Assembly: GCF_020707215.1 (NCBI RefSeq)
Contig: NZ_JAJFET010000010.1
Coordinates: 60,307-124,306 of the forward strand
From: Sphingomonas sp. PL-96
GTDB lineage: Bacteria > Pseudomonadota > Alphaproteobacteria > Sphingomonadales > Sphingomonadaceae
Reading direction: 5' to 3'
DNA length: 64,000 bases
The translations under genes and the position numbers were made by a program. A model generated the notes under the pieces. It ran no database searches. It was given only the letters and a program-made list of their open reading frames with translations, and was not told the DNA's origin. Numbering within the stretch: position 1 is the stretch's first letter; each line of letters opens with the position of its first letter. This document shows, one piece after another, positions 38,448 to 45,983 of the stretch.

Positions 38448-38927
38448 TCAGCCGTACAGCCGCTCGTCCCACCAGACGGGCTCCGGCATCTCGTAGGTGA
38501 TCGCAGCAGCATCCGGATGACGCGGGTTGATGAGGATATTGCGCTCCAGTCGGGCCGGGATCGAGGGGACGAACAAAAGCGCGGACCGCGCCGCTTCGAA
38601 CCACTCCAGCCCCACCGCCTTGCAGAGGCGCTCGTCCTTGCCGTCCCAGCCCGGATGCGCCTCGGGCTGAAACACCTCATACGGCATATCGTTGGGGAAG
38701 GTGATGCGAATGAAATGCTGGTTGGGCGGCAGGATGCCGTTGGCGTGGACCAGCTTCTCCAGCATCGCGGTCGAATAATGCTCCGATGTGTAGATCACCG
38801 GGCTGGCCGGCGTGTTCCAGCGACCGGGATAGAGGCGCGCGCCTTCGCTGTCGTAGATCGGATAGCGGCCATGGGGATCGCCGATGCGAAAGGCGGTGAG
38901 GACCCGATCGGTCCTCGCCCCCTTCAC
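38448..38927 (-). CDS. RES-domain toxin (NAD+ phosphorylase family)
   Basis: Predicted toxin of a type II toxin-antitoxin system. Characterised RES toxins degrade NAD+. The 159-residue product has the RES hallmarks: an N-terminal Arg (TAFRIGD), GARLYPGRWNTPASPVIYTSE (Arg and Glu/Ser active-site region), a SALLFVPSIPARLERNILINPRHP block and a C-terminal WWDERL. Its ATG overlaps the antitoxin stop (ATGA), so toxin synthesis depends on antitoxin translation. It lies between miaB and phoH, which are usually adjacent, and is bordered by a family A repeat. Activity is inferred from the family. Confidence 0.9.
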   Translation of the reverse strand: MKGARTDRVLTAFRIGDPHGRYPIYDSEGARLYPGRWNTPASPVIYTSEHYSTAMLEKLVHANGILPPNQHFIRITFPNDMPYEVFQPEAHPGWDGKDERLCKAVGLEWFEAARSALLFVPSIPARLERNILINPRHPDAAAITYEMPEPVWWDERLYG

Positions 38928-39358
38928 GCGCCGCCGCCGTACGCCGCGCGCCCGAGCAGGTTGAGGACCAGGTCCGCGCCCGGCCCGGTGGCGAGCGCCA
39001 CGTCGAGCGGTGGCTTGCCGTCGAGCATGGGCTGCGGGCGGGCGAGGAACGCGCGCGCCTTGTCCGGCGCCTGGTAGATGTCGAGCGCGAAGCTGAACAC
39101 CTTGGCGAGTCGCGCCAGCCGGTCGCCCTCCTCGCTGGTCAGCCGTTGGGACGGGGACTTGCGGCGCCGCTCCAGCGTCGCCTTGGGGATCAGGCGGAAC
39201 TTGAAGCGGGCATCGTCGGGCGCCACCGTGTCGGCGAGCCGGTCGAGTGCTGCAACCGGAAGCCCGTTCTCGATCGAATCAGCCAGCGCCAGTCGCGACG
39301 CCTGCCGCCCGGCGTGGACTCCCAGCAGTGTCTCGATGGTTGCAGCCTGCGTGGCCAT
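38924..39358 (-). CDS. Xre/MbcA/ParS-type antitoxin (DUF2384)
   Basis: Antitoxin partner of the RES protein, 144 residues. The C-terminal domain (about residues 75-144) matches the MbcA/ParS/Xre toxin-binding region: RLARLAKVFSFALDIYQAPDKARAFLARPQPMLDGKPPLDVALATGPGADLVLNLLGRAAYG. The N-terminal half (ENGLPVAALDRLADTV) is a putative Xre-type DNA-binding helix-turn-helix, so autoregulation of the pair is likely. The start at 39358 has GGAGCG upstream. It precedes the toxin with a 4-nt overlap, the normal antitoxin-first order. Confidence 0.9.
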   Translation of the reverse strand: MATQAATIETLLGVHAGRQASRLALADSIENGLPVAALDRLADTVAPDDARFKFRLIPKATLERRRKSPSQRLTSEEGDRLARLAKVFSFALDIYQAPDKARAFLARPQPMLDGKPPLDVALATGPGADLVLNLLGRAAYGGGA

Positions 39359-39424
39359 GATGCGCTCCGTTTCAATTGAGGCAAATGTAGGCCTCAACTG
39401 AACCGGCAACAAGGGTGGTGTCTC

Positions 39425-39515
39425 CCGTGCTCCTGCGAAAGCAGGAGCCCAGGGTTCCAAGCGCTTCCAGCCGTTGTTCTGCTTGGCCCTGGATTCCTGC
39501 CTGCGCAGGAATACG
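39425..39515. repeat. Palindromic intergenic repeat, family B copy 3
   Basis: Inverted repeat with a left arm CCGTGCTCCTGCGAAAGCAG and a right arm ending TTCCTGCCTGCGCAGGAATA, around a spacer that also contains GTTGTTCTGCTTGGCCCTGG as in copy 1. It lies upstream of the antitoxin and downstream of miaB. Confidence 0.85.
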
Positions 39516-39548
39516 GCAACGCCGCGCCGTTTATGTAAGGACCGCAAC

Positions 39549-40871
39549 TCAGGCCGCGGCGGCGACTCGCTCCACGCCCGACATCGACACCGGGCCGGCG
39601 GCGACCAGGTCCACCTCCACCAGATCCCCGATCTGTGCGTCGGTGAGCAGGTGAACCGATTGAAGCCAGGGCGACTTGCCAAGCATCTGCCCGGGCAGCT
39701 TTGCGCGCCGCTCGATCAGCACCTGGGTGGTGCGGCCAACGGCGGCGGCGTTGAACGCCTGCTGATCCCGCAGCAGCGACGCCTGCAACTGCTGGAGTCG
39801 CGCGTCCATCACCTCGGCCGGGACGGCGCCCGCATAATCGGCCGCCGGGGTGCCGGGGCGCGGGCTGTATTTGAAGCTGAACGCCTGCGAATAGCCGACT
39901 GCGTCGACCAGCCGCAGCGTGTCGGCGAACTCCTCGTCCGTCTCGCCGGGAAACCCGACGATGAAATCGCCCGACAGCGCGATGTCCGGCCGCACCGCGC
40001 GCACCCGGTCGAGTAGCCGCAGATAGCCGTCGCGCGTATGGCTGCGGTTCATCGCCCTGAGCACGCGGTCGCTGCCCGACTGCACCGGCAGGTGGAGATA
40101 GGGCATCAGCTTCTCGACATCGCCATGCGCGTCGATCAGCCCCTGCGCCATGTCGTTGGGATGGCTGGTAGTGTAGCGGATCCGCGCCAGCCCCGGCAGC
40201 CGGTCGAGCGCGCGGATCAGACCGTCGAGCCCCTGGGTGCGCCCGGCCTCGTCCACGCCTTCCCAAGCATTGACGTTCTGCCCAAGCAGCGTGATCTCGC
40301 GCGCGCCAGCATCAACCAGCGCGCGCGCCTCATCGAGCAGTGCTGCCCAGGGGCGGCTGACTTCGGCACCGCGGGTATAGGGCACCACGCAATAGGTGCA
40401 GAACTTGTCGCAGCCCTCCTGCACCGTCAGGAAGGCGGTCGGCCCGGAGCGCCGCCGCGGGGCGAGCGCGCCGAACTTGCTGAGCGCCGGCATGTCGGTG
40501 TCCAGCGATGGCGTGCCCGCGGCCGCGGCGCGGACCAGCTCCGGCAGGTTGTGATACGCCTGCGGACCGACCACGACGTCCACCTTGGCGCGGCGAACGA
40601 TCTCTTCGCCCTCCGCCTGCGCAACGCAGCCGGCCACCGCGATCATCGGACTGCGGCCGCCTTTGCGCAGCCGGCCGATGTCCGAATAGACCTTCTCCGT
40701 TGCCTTCTCACGGATGTGGCAGGTGTTGAGCACGACCAGATCGGCGTCGCCCGCATCGGCGGCGGCGGTCATGCCCTGCGCCGCCATCAGCTCGGCCATT
40801 CGCTCGCCGTCATAGACGTTCATCTGGCAGCCGAAGGATTTGACATGAAAGCTTTTTGGGGACGTGCTCAT
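39549..40871 (-). CDS. miaB: tRNA-2-methylthio-N6-isopentenyladenosine synthase
   Basis: Radical-SAM methylthiotransferase modifying A37 of tRNAs. The 440-residue product has the N-terminal UPF0004 domain with three cysteines ([22 protein letters not shown]), the radical-SAM motif [11 protein letters not shown] and a C-terminal TRAM domain near residues 370-435. These bind two [4Fe-4S] clusters. The start at 40871 gives [18 protein letters not shown], the family N-terminus. It lies 10 bp after plsC on the same strand, consistent with an operon. It uses SAM made by metK. Confidence 0.97.
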   Translation of the reverse strand: MSTSPKSFHVKSFGCQMNVYDGERMAELMAAQGMTAAADAGDADLVVLNTCHIREKATEKVYSDIGRLRKGGRSPMIAVAGCVAQAEGEEIVRRAKVDVVVGPQAYHNLPELVRAAAAGTPSLDTDMPALSKFGALAPRRRSGPTAFLTVQEGCDKFCTYCVVPYTRGAEVSRPWAALLDEARALVDAGAREITLLGQNVNAWEGVDEAGRTQGLDGLIRALDRLPGLARIRYTTSHPNDMAQGLIDAHGDVEKLMPYLHLPVQSGSDRVLRAMNRSHTRDGYLRLLDRVRAVRPDIALSGDFIVGFPGETDEEFADTLRLVDAVGYSQAFSFKYSPRPGTPAADYAGAVPAEVMDARLQQLQASLLRDQQAFNAAAVGRTTQVLIERRAKLPGQMLGKSPWLQSVHLLTDAQIGDLVEVDLVAAGPVSMSGVERVAAAA

Positions 40872-40881
40872 GGGCGCGGGC

Positions 40882-41664
40882 CTATACGCCGCTTTGGCGT
40901 CCGCTGCCAGCTTGCGCGGCCTCCATCCGGCGCCGCGCCTCGGCTGCCACGCCCTTGCGACCCAGGCCGGCGGGGTCGAAGGGGTCGAGAAAGTGGATCG
41001 TGAGGGGGATGGTGCCGGGGCGGGAGACGAGACGGACGGCGTTGTGGATGCCGGATTCGCCGCCGATCCAGCCGACCTCGGGCGTCGCATCGCCATAGTC
41101 GAGCACGACCGGCTGGACCTGCAGGCCGGGAGGAGCGGGGTCGGCAACCGCGAGCAGCGACGCCTTGAAGGGCAGCAGCACGGTGCCGTCGCCCGTGGTG
41201 CCTTCGGGAAAGATGGTGACCGGCCTGCCGCCGAGTGCGTCGCGCAGCGCCTGCACCTGGGCGGCAACGCCCAACCGGTCGCCGCGCTCGACGAACAGGG
41301 TTTCGTTCAGCCGACACAGCCAGCCGATCAGCGGCACCGCGCGCAATTCGCCCTTGGCGACAAAGGTGCTGCCCGAGACGCCGGCAATGGCGAGAATGTC
41401 GAGCCAGCTCTGGTGATTGGCGAGCAACAGCGCATTGTGCCGCATCGGCGTGCCGGTCGTGCGCACGCGTCCCCCGACCAGATAGGCAACGCCTCCGAGG
41501 AAGCGGCGCGGCCAGGGCGACGCGCGGCGGAACAGTCGCCAGCCGCCGTGCAGCACCAGCGCGAGCAGCAGCCAGCCAAGGATCGCCGTCACCCGCGCGG
41601 CGAGGCGGAGGTGCCCGGCCACGCCGGGCGTCCGGTCAGCCCTTGCGGTCGAGGCTGACGCCAT
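40882..41664 (-). CDS. plsC: 1-acyl-sn-glycerol-3-phosphate acyltransferase
   Basis: Membrane enzyme making phosphatidic acid from lysophosphatidic acid. The 260-residue product has an N-terminal helix ([18 protein letters not shown]), the catalytic NHQSWLD (H-x4-D box) and the FPEGTTGDG glycerol-phosphate-binding box, plus the conserved NETLFVERG stretch. It overlaps the end of fur by 29 bp and is followed by miaB after 10 bp. A later ATG is not obviously better. Supplies phospholipid precursors. Confidence 0.92.
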   Translation of the reverse strand: MASASTARADRTPGVAGHLRLAARVTAILGWLLLALVLHGGWRLFRRASPWPRRFLGGVAYLVGGRVRTTGTPMRHNALLLANHQSWLDILAIAGVSGSTFVAKGELRAVPLIGWLCRLNETLFVERGDRLGVAAQVQALRDALGGRPVTIFPEGTTGDGTVLLPFKASLLAVADPAPPGLQVQPVVLDYGDATPEVGWIGGESGIHNAVRLVSRPGTIPLTIHFLDPFDPAGLGRKGVAAEARRRMEAAQAGSGRQSGV

Positions 41665-42058
41665 AGAGCTCCATGCGGTGATCGACGAGGCGGAAGCCCA
41701 GCCGTTCGGCGATCTGCTTTTGCAGGAGTTCGAGTTCGGGATCGACGAATTCGATCACCTTGCCGGTCTCGACGTCGATCAGATGGTCGTGATGCGCTTC
41801 GGGTGAGGGCTCGTAACGGGCGCGGCCGTCGCCAAAGTCGTGGCGGTCGAGAATGCCCGCCTCTTCGAACAGGCGGACGGTACGATAGACGGTGGCGATC
41901 GAGATGCCGGGGTCGATCGCGGAGGCCCGTTCATAGACCTTCTCGACGTCGGGATGGTCCTCCGCTTCCGACAGCACGCGCGCGATCACGCGGCGCTGCT
42001 CGGTGATGCGCAGCCCCTTTTCCTGACACAGCGCCTCGAGGTCGATCCTGCGCGGCAT
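41636..42058 (-). CDS. fur: Fur-family metal-responsive repressor
   Basis: DNA-binding metalloregulator of 140 residues. It has an N-terminal winged helix (LRITEQRRVIARVLSE; ISIATVYRTVRLFEEAGIL recognition helix) and the metal-binding C-terminal segment with PSPEAHHDHLIDVETG (the HHDH motif) and FVDPELELLQKQIAERLGF. The structural-zinc CxxC pair of E. coli Fur is absent, as in many alphaproteobacterial Fur/Mur proteins. It is therefore uncertain whether it senses iron or manganese. It is the upstream neighbour of plsC-miaB with overlapping ends, as in other alphaproteobacteria. Confidence 0.92.
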   Translation of the reverse strand: MPRRIDLEALCQEKGLRITEQRRVIARVLSEAEDHPDVEKVYERASAIDPGISIATVYRTVRLFEEAGILDRHDFGDGRARYEPSPEAHHDHLIDVETGKVIEFVDPELELLQKQIAERLGFRLVDHRMELYGVSLDRKG

Positions 42059-42189
42059 TCCTTCTCCGTCTTTCTTCCGTAAAGTCCGCTATCTAGCCGA
42101 AGGCGGGCGGTTCGGGAAGCGGGCTTGACCGCCCGGTCGCCGGTTGAACGGCGGCCGGACGGCTCGAGGCCGTGGTGTCGTTGGTCGGG

Positions 42190-42600
42190 TCAGCGCTTGC
42201 GGTTGGTGCCCAGGCCGATCGCCTTGGCCAGGGTGCGGCGCTGTTCGGCATAGTTGGGGGCGACCATCGGATAGTCCGCCGGCAGGCCCCACTTGGCGCG
42301 ATATTGTTCCGGGGTCATCTGGTAATGGGTCATCAGGTGCCGCTTGAGCATCTTCAGCTTCTTGCCGTCTTCCAGGCAGACGATGAAGTCAGGCTTGACC
42401 GAAGCGCGGATCGGCACGGCCGGCTCCTGCTTCGCCTGCGGCTCCGCATGGGCACCGCCAAGCGTGATCAGCGCGCCGTGAACATTCTGAATCAGCGACG
42501 GCAGGTCGGCAAGCGACACGCTGTTGTTGCTGACATGGGCTGCCACGATGTCGGCCGTATACGCGATAAGCGTGTCGACCGGCGGTTGCTGAACTTCCAT
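42190..42600 (-). CDS. MucR/Ros family transcriptional regulator
   Basis: Zinc-finger-type DNA-binding protein of 136 residues, an alphaproteobacterial global regulator family controlling surface polysaccharide, motility and virulence genes. The finger ligands Cys75, Asp78, His88 and His92 (VCLEDGKKLKMLKRHLMTHY) and the C-terminal block MTPEQYRAKWGLPADYPMVAPNYAEQR match MucR closely. The N-terminal half forms the oligomerisation region. The start at 42600 follows AAAGGG. The upstream gap is A/T-rich with a strong hairpin in the leader, fitting the known autorepression of mucR genes by binding A/T-rich DNA. Confidence 0.93.
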   Translation of the reverse strand: MEVQQPPVDTLIAYTADIVAAHVSNNSVSLADLPSLIQNVHGALITLGGAHAEPQAKQEPAVPIRASVKPDFIVCLEDGKKLKMLKRHLMTHYQMTPEQYRAKWGLPADYPMVAPNYAEQRRTLAKAIGLGTNRKR

Positions 42601-42725
42601 GATACTGACCCTTTCACACAGGACCGGCTGAACACCGCCGTTCCTGTCGGGCCTATTCACCTACTGTGCTTGAATCGCAACAGAGTTGGCCGAAAAAATT
42701 TTGCAACCAATTGTTTCGTACTGTG
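42601..42725 (-). promoter_or_regulatory. A/T-rich upstream region and leader hairpin of mucR-like gene
   Basis: A stretch around 42680-42720 is much richer in A/T than its surroundings (for example AAAAAATTTTGCAACCAATT). An 11-bp hairpin with one mismatch (42618-42628 with 42637-42647, loop of 8) lies just before the ribosome site. A/T-rich tracts are typical MucR targets, and binding here is inferred. Confidence 0.55.
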
Positions 42726-43202
42726 TCACAATATGTCGAGAGAGTAACTGTGGGCATCAAAAGCCTCGCCCGATCTGCCGCGATAGTACAGCGGACGTTC
42801 TCCAACCTTTGCAAATCCTTCGCGGGTATAGAGATGAACTGCAGGATTGCCTTGGCGAACCTCCAGATGCAAGCGGGCCAGCCCGCGCCGTCGCGCATCC
42901 TCCACCACCGATCGCAACAGCATGCCACCAATGCCGCGGCTGCGTGCCGCGGGCCTGGTCGCGATCAGCAGCAACTCGCCTTCGTCAGCCACTGCGCGCG
43001 AAAGGGCAAAGGCGGCAAGCCGGCCGTCCTGTTCCGCCAGCGTCAGGCAGACGCCCGGCAGCGAGAGCATCCCCAGGCATTGGGCAGGCGTCCAGGCTTC
43101 GCCGAACCGCGATTCGAACGCTTCGCCCATCACGCCGGCCACCGCGTCCAGATCGGCCGCAGAGCCGGTGCGCAGCACGACCGGGGCAGGACTCCGGCTC
43201 AT
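42726..43202 (-). CDS. rimI: Ribosomal-protein-alanine N-acetyltransferase-like GNAT protein
   Basis: Acetyltransferase of 158 residues with the GNAT acetyl-CoA-binding segment LLIATRPAARSRGIGGMLLRSV and the C-terminal ARLHLEVRQGNPAVHLYTREGF, both typical of RimI. RimI acetylates ribosomal protein S18 in E. coli, and the substrate here is inferred. Its start overlaps the tsaB stop by 4 nt, and the tsaB-rimI pair is widely conserved. The 3' end is followed by the A/T-rich mucR upstream region. Confidence 0.9.
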   Translation of the reverse strand: MSRSPAPVVLRTGSAADLDAVAGVMGEAFESRFGEAWTPAQCLGMLSLPGVCLTLAEQDGRLAAFALSRAVADEGELLLIATRPAARSRGIGGMLLRSVVEDARRRGLARLHLEVRQGNPAVHLYTREGFAKVGERPLYYRGRSGEAFDAHSYSLDIL

Positions 43203-43819
43203 GCCTGCGGCGGCTTTGCATCTGGCGCGCGGCCGTAGAGCGGGCGTGGCGGCAGCGTGGCAAGTGCCTCCGGCAGCAGCCGCGCGTCGCGGGCATCGGG
43301 CAGGGCTTCGGCTGCGACACAGCCGGGGTCGAGCGCAAGCAACCGGTGGACGCCGGTGCCGACTGCGTGCCGGCCAGCCAGTCGCTCCAGCGCCGCTTCC
43401 GGGCGCAGCGAGGCGAAGGACGCGACCGGAGTCAGCGGATCGGCGGTGAATTCCTGCACGAACACCTCGCCATGCCCGCCTTCGAGCACGACCGCGCGGG
43501 TGTCGTCGCCGGGCCTCGCGGCAAAGCCGCCGGCCGCAACCAGCGCCAGCGAGGAAAAGCCCAGCACTTCCGCCCCCCATCCGATCGCCAGCCCGCGCGC
43601 GGCCGCCAGCCCGACGCGCACGCCAGTGAAGCTGCCGGGGCCGCAATCGACCAGGATGCGGTCGGCGCGCCCTGCGTCGGGAAGCTCGGCGATCATCGGC
43701 ACCAGCCGCTCGGCATGGCCACGGCCGACCACGACATGGCGGAAGTCGAGGACGTGGCCGTCCTCCATCAATGCGACCGAGCAGGCGGCGGTGGCGGTTT
43801 CGATGACCAGCGTGCGCAA
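43199..43819 (-). CDS. tsaB: tRNA threonylcarbamoyladenosine biosynthesis protein TsaB
   Basis: ASKHA-fold partner of TsaD in the t6A37 tRNA modification. The 206-residue product starts LRTLVIETATAACSVAL and holds the conserved VDCGPGSFTGVRVGLAAARGLA block. I chose the TTG at 43819 because no ATG or GTG fits. It lies 4 bp after the stop of the nitroreductase gene. It overlaps rimI by 4 nt. TsaB lacks the TsaD metal site, as expected. Confidence 0.9.
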   Translation of the reverse strand: MRTLVIETATAACSVALMEDGHVLDFRHVVVGRGHAERLVPMIAELPDAGRADRILVDCGPGSFTGVRVGLAAARGLAIGWGAEVLGFSSLALVAAGGFAARPGDDTRAVVLEGGHGEVFVQEFTADPLTPVASFASLRPEAALERLAGRHAVGTGVHRLLALDPGCVAAEALPDARDARLLPEALATLPPRPLYGRAPDAKPPQA

Positions 43820-43823
43820 GGGA

Positions 43824-44411
43824 TCAGGCGATCGTGTTGAACCGGTCGAACGCGGGGCGCGGCAGCCGCTCGTGCAGCCGGGACGGATCGCCATGGCCGA
43901 GCACCGCGATGAAGTTCGAGCGCACCGCCGGCGTGTCGTGGAAGAACGCCTTGTCCACCGCGCCATTGTCGAAGCCCGACATCGGTCCGATGTCCAGGCC
44001 CAGCGCACGCGCGGCGACGATCAGATAGGCGCCCTGCAGCGTCGAGTTGCGCATGGCCGACACCTGGCGCAGCTCCGCGGTGCCGTCGAACCAGGCCTTG
44101 GCATTCACATGCGGATAGAGCTCGGGCAGCAGCTCGTGGAACTCGGTGTCCATGCCGACAATCACCGCCACCGGTGCGGCGCGCACCTTGTCGGCGTTGC
44201 TGTCGCTGCAGCAGGCGGCCAGCCGTTCGCGTGCTTCGGGCGATACGCACCACACCATCCGCGCGGGCAGCTGGTTGGCCGAGGTCGGTCCCATCTTCAT
44301 CAGGTCCCAGATCGCCTCCAGCTCGTCCTGCGTGACGGGCTGGTCGGTGAAGTGGGTGTGGCTGCGGGCAGTGCGAAAGATCGTGTCGAGGGCGGCGTCG
44401 TCCAGCGGCAT
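43824..44411 (-). CDS. Nitroreductase family protein (malonic semialdehyde reductase, RutE-like)
   Basis: FMN-dependent oxidoreductase of 195 residues. The sequence ARSHTHFTDQPVTQDELEAIWDLMKMGPTSANQLPARMVWC and the C-terminal block ALGLDIGPMSGFDNGAVDKAFF match the RutE/HadB subgroup, which reduces malonic semialdehyde in pyrimidine degradation or acts on other substrates. The rest of the rut cluster is not nearby, so the physiological substrate is open. The ATG at 44411 overlaps the nfuA stop (TGATG), and tsaB follows after 4 bp, suggesting one operon. Confidence 0.88.
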   Translation of the reverse strand: MPLDDAALDTIFRTARSHTHFTDQPVTQDELEAIWDLMKMGPTSANQLPARMVWCVSPEARERLAACCSDSNADKVRAAPVAVIVGMDTEFHELLPELYPHVNAKAWFDGTAELRQVSAMRNSTLQGAYLIVAARALGLDIGPMSGFDNGAVDKAFFHDTPAVRSNFIAVLGHGDPSRLHERLPRPAFDRFNTIA

Positions 44412-44992
44412 CAAACGGCCCTCACTTCGGTGACTTCGGGGACATAGTATTTCAGCAGCTGTTCGATGCCGTTCTTCAGCGTGGCGCTGGAAGAGGGGCA
44501 GCCCGAGCAGGCGCCCTGCATCTGCAGGTAGACCTTGCCCTTGTCGAAGCCGCGATAGACGATGTCGCCACCGTCGTTGGCAACGGCCGGGCGCACGCGA
44601 GTCTCGATCAGCTCACGGATCTGCGCGACGATGTCGGCATCTTCGGGATTGTCGACGATATCGCTTTCGGCCGGGGGAACCGAGAAGCCGGCGCTGCCCT
44701 GGCGGAACAGCGGCATCGCGGCCGAGAAATGATCGAGCAGGATCGCAACCACGTCCGGCTTCAGGCTCGGCCATTCGACGCCGGGAGCCGCGGTAACCGA
44801 GACGAAGTCGCGGCCGAAGAACACGCCCGTCACATCGCCCAGCGCGAAGATCGCCTCTGCAAGCGGCGAGGTCTCCGCTTCCTCGGGGCTCGCGAAGTCG
44901 CGGGTGCCGGTTTCCATCACAACCCGGCCCGGAAGGAACTTCAGGGTCGCGGGGTTCGGGGTCGGTTCGGTCTCGATCAACATGCCCGTCAT
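44411..44992 (-). CDS. NfuA-type iron-sulfur cluster carrier (NifU family)
   Basis: Fe-S scaffold/carrier of 193 residues with an N-terminal Nfu/A-type domain (TEPTPNPATLKFLPGRVV, a very conserved block) and a C-terminal NifU-like domain whose cluster-binding pair is Cys162 and Cys165 in GACSGCPSSSATLKNGIE. It can supply clusters to enzymes such as MiaB encoded nearby (inference). An internal in-frame ATG at 44983 is an alternative start. It is the first gene of the nfuA-nitroreductase-tsaB-rimI group. Confidence 0.92.
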   Translation of the reverse strand: MTGMLIETEPTPNPATLKFLPGRVVMETGTRDFASPEEAETSPLAEAIFALGDVTGVFFGRDFVSVTAAPGVEWPSLKPDVVAILLDHFSAAMPLFRQGSAGFSVPPAESDIVDNPEDADIVAQIRELIETRVRPAVANDGGDIVYRGFDKGKVYLQMQGACSGCPSSSATLKNGIEQLLKYYVPEVTEVRAV

Positions 44993-45014
44993 TTGGCGTG
45001 CCGGGGGTGCCGGA

Positions 45015-45830
45015 TCAAGCCGAGGCGGGAAACGATGCGTTCGACGTCCCCGGCGTCTCCCCCTGCGCAGCGCGATGCCAGGCGAGAAGATTGCGGCGCG
45101 CCTCCTGCACGAACGCCGATCGCCGGACCAGGTCGAGCAGCAGGTCGGCCAGCCAGCGACCCGGCTGGCGCAGCGGCCGCTTGAACTGCAGCATCAGGAC
45201 GACGCGGGTGCTGCCGGCGTCGTTCCACAGCTCATGCGGATAGGTGTCGTCGAACACCAATGTCTCGCCCTCCGCCCAGCGCAGCATGCGGTTGTCGAGC
45301 CGCATCCGCACGTCGCCGTCGCGCGGCACCACCAGGCCGAGGTGGCAGGTGATCAGCCCCTTTGTAACGCCGCGATGGGTCGGGATGTGGGTGCCCGGCG
45401 CCACGATCGAAAACATCGCGTTGGTGAGGCCGGGGATGCCGCGTAGCGCCTGCGCCGTCGCCGGGCAGCGCGCGAGATTGGCGTCGATCGCATAGCCATA
45501 GCCGCACAGCACCAGCGAGCGCCACCGGTCGACCGCGGCGAGGGTGAACGGGTCGGGCGCGATCGCGGCGAGCGGCGGGGCCGCGCCTTCGGGCAGGGCA
45601 ACGCGTACCGCTTCCTCGCGGATCGCCTGCCACTGGTCGCGCAGGTCGCGCGTCCAGGGAAAGGCGCGCACGTCCAGCACCGGCGCGTTGGACACCAGCG
45701 ACGAGGTGCGGATCAACGGATCGAACACACGGCGCAACCGCTTGCCCGCGCGCAGCGCAAGCGAGCGTCGGGCCGGACTTGCCCCGGCAAGACGACCTTC
45801 CTCGCCGATCGAACATGGTACGCGCTGCAT
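45015..45830 (-). CDS. Aspartyl/asparaginyl beta-hydroxylase domain protein
   Basis: Predicted 2-oxoglutarate/Fe(II) oxygenase of 271 residues. The metal-binding His residues appear in IPTHRGVTKGLITCHLGLVVP and DDTYPHELWNDAGSTRVVLML, with an Arg for 2-oxoglutarate, the pattern of PF05118-type proteins (LpxO relatives that hydroxylate acyl chains of lipid A, or aspartate hydroxylases). The N-terminus is basic (RRSLALRAGKRLRR). The start at 45830 (MQRVPCSIGEEG) follows GATGCA without a strong ribosome site. It is divergent from an M16 peptidase gene. The substrate is unknown. Confidence 0.82.
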   Translation of the reverse strand: MQRVPCSIGEEGRLAGASPARRSLALRAGKRLRRVFDPLIRTSSLVSNAPVLDVRAFPWTRDLRDQWQAIREEAVRVALPEGAAPPLAAIAPDPFTLAAVDRWRSLVLCGYGYAIDANLARCPATAQALRGIPGLTNAMFSIVAPGTHIPTHRGVTKGLITCHLGLVVPRDGDVRMRLDNRMLRWAEGETLVFDDTYPHELWNDAGSTRVVLMLQFKRPLRQPGRWLADLLLDLVRRSAFVQEARRNLLAWHRAAQGETPGTSNASFPASA

Positions 45831-45983
45831 TGCATCCCCCTGGCAATCGCAAGCTGCGCTGCAGAAACGGCGAAAAGGTGGCGGCGGCGTGGAAGATCGT
45901 GACCCGCCTGTTTCCGGGTGCTTTTGGATGGTTGCGGTACGCCCGTGCTGGCGGCGCCCGGAAAAGCCCGCTAGGCAGGGCAC

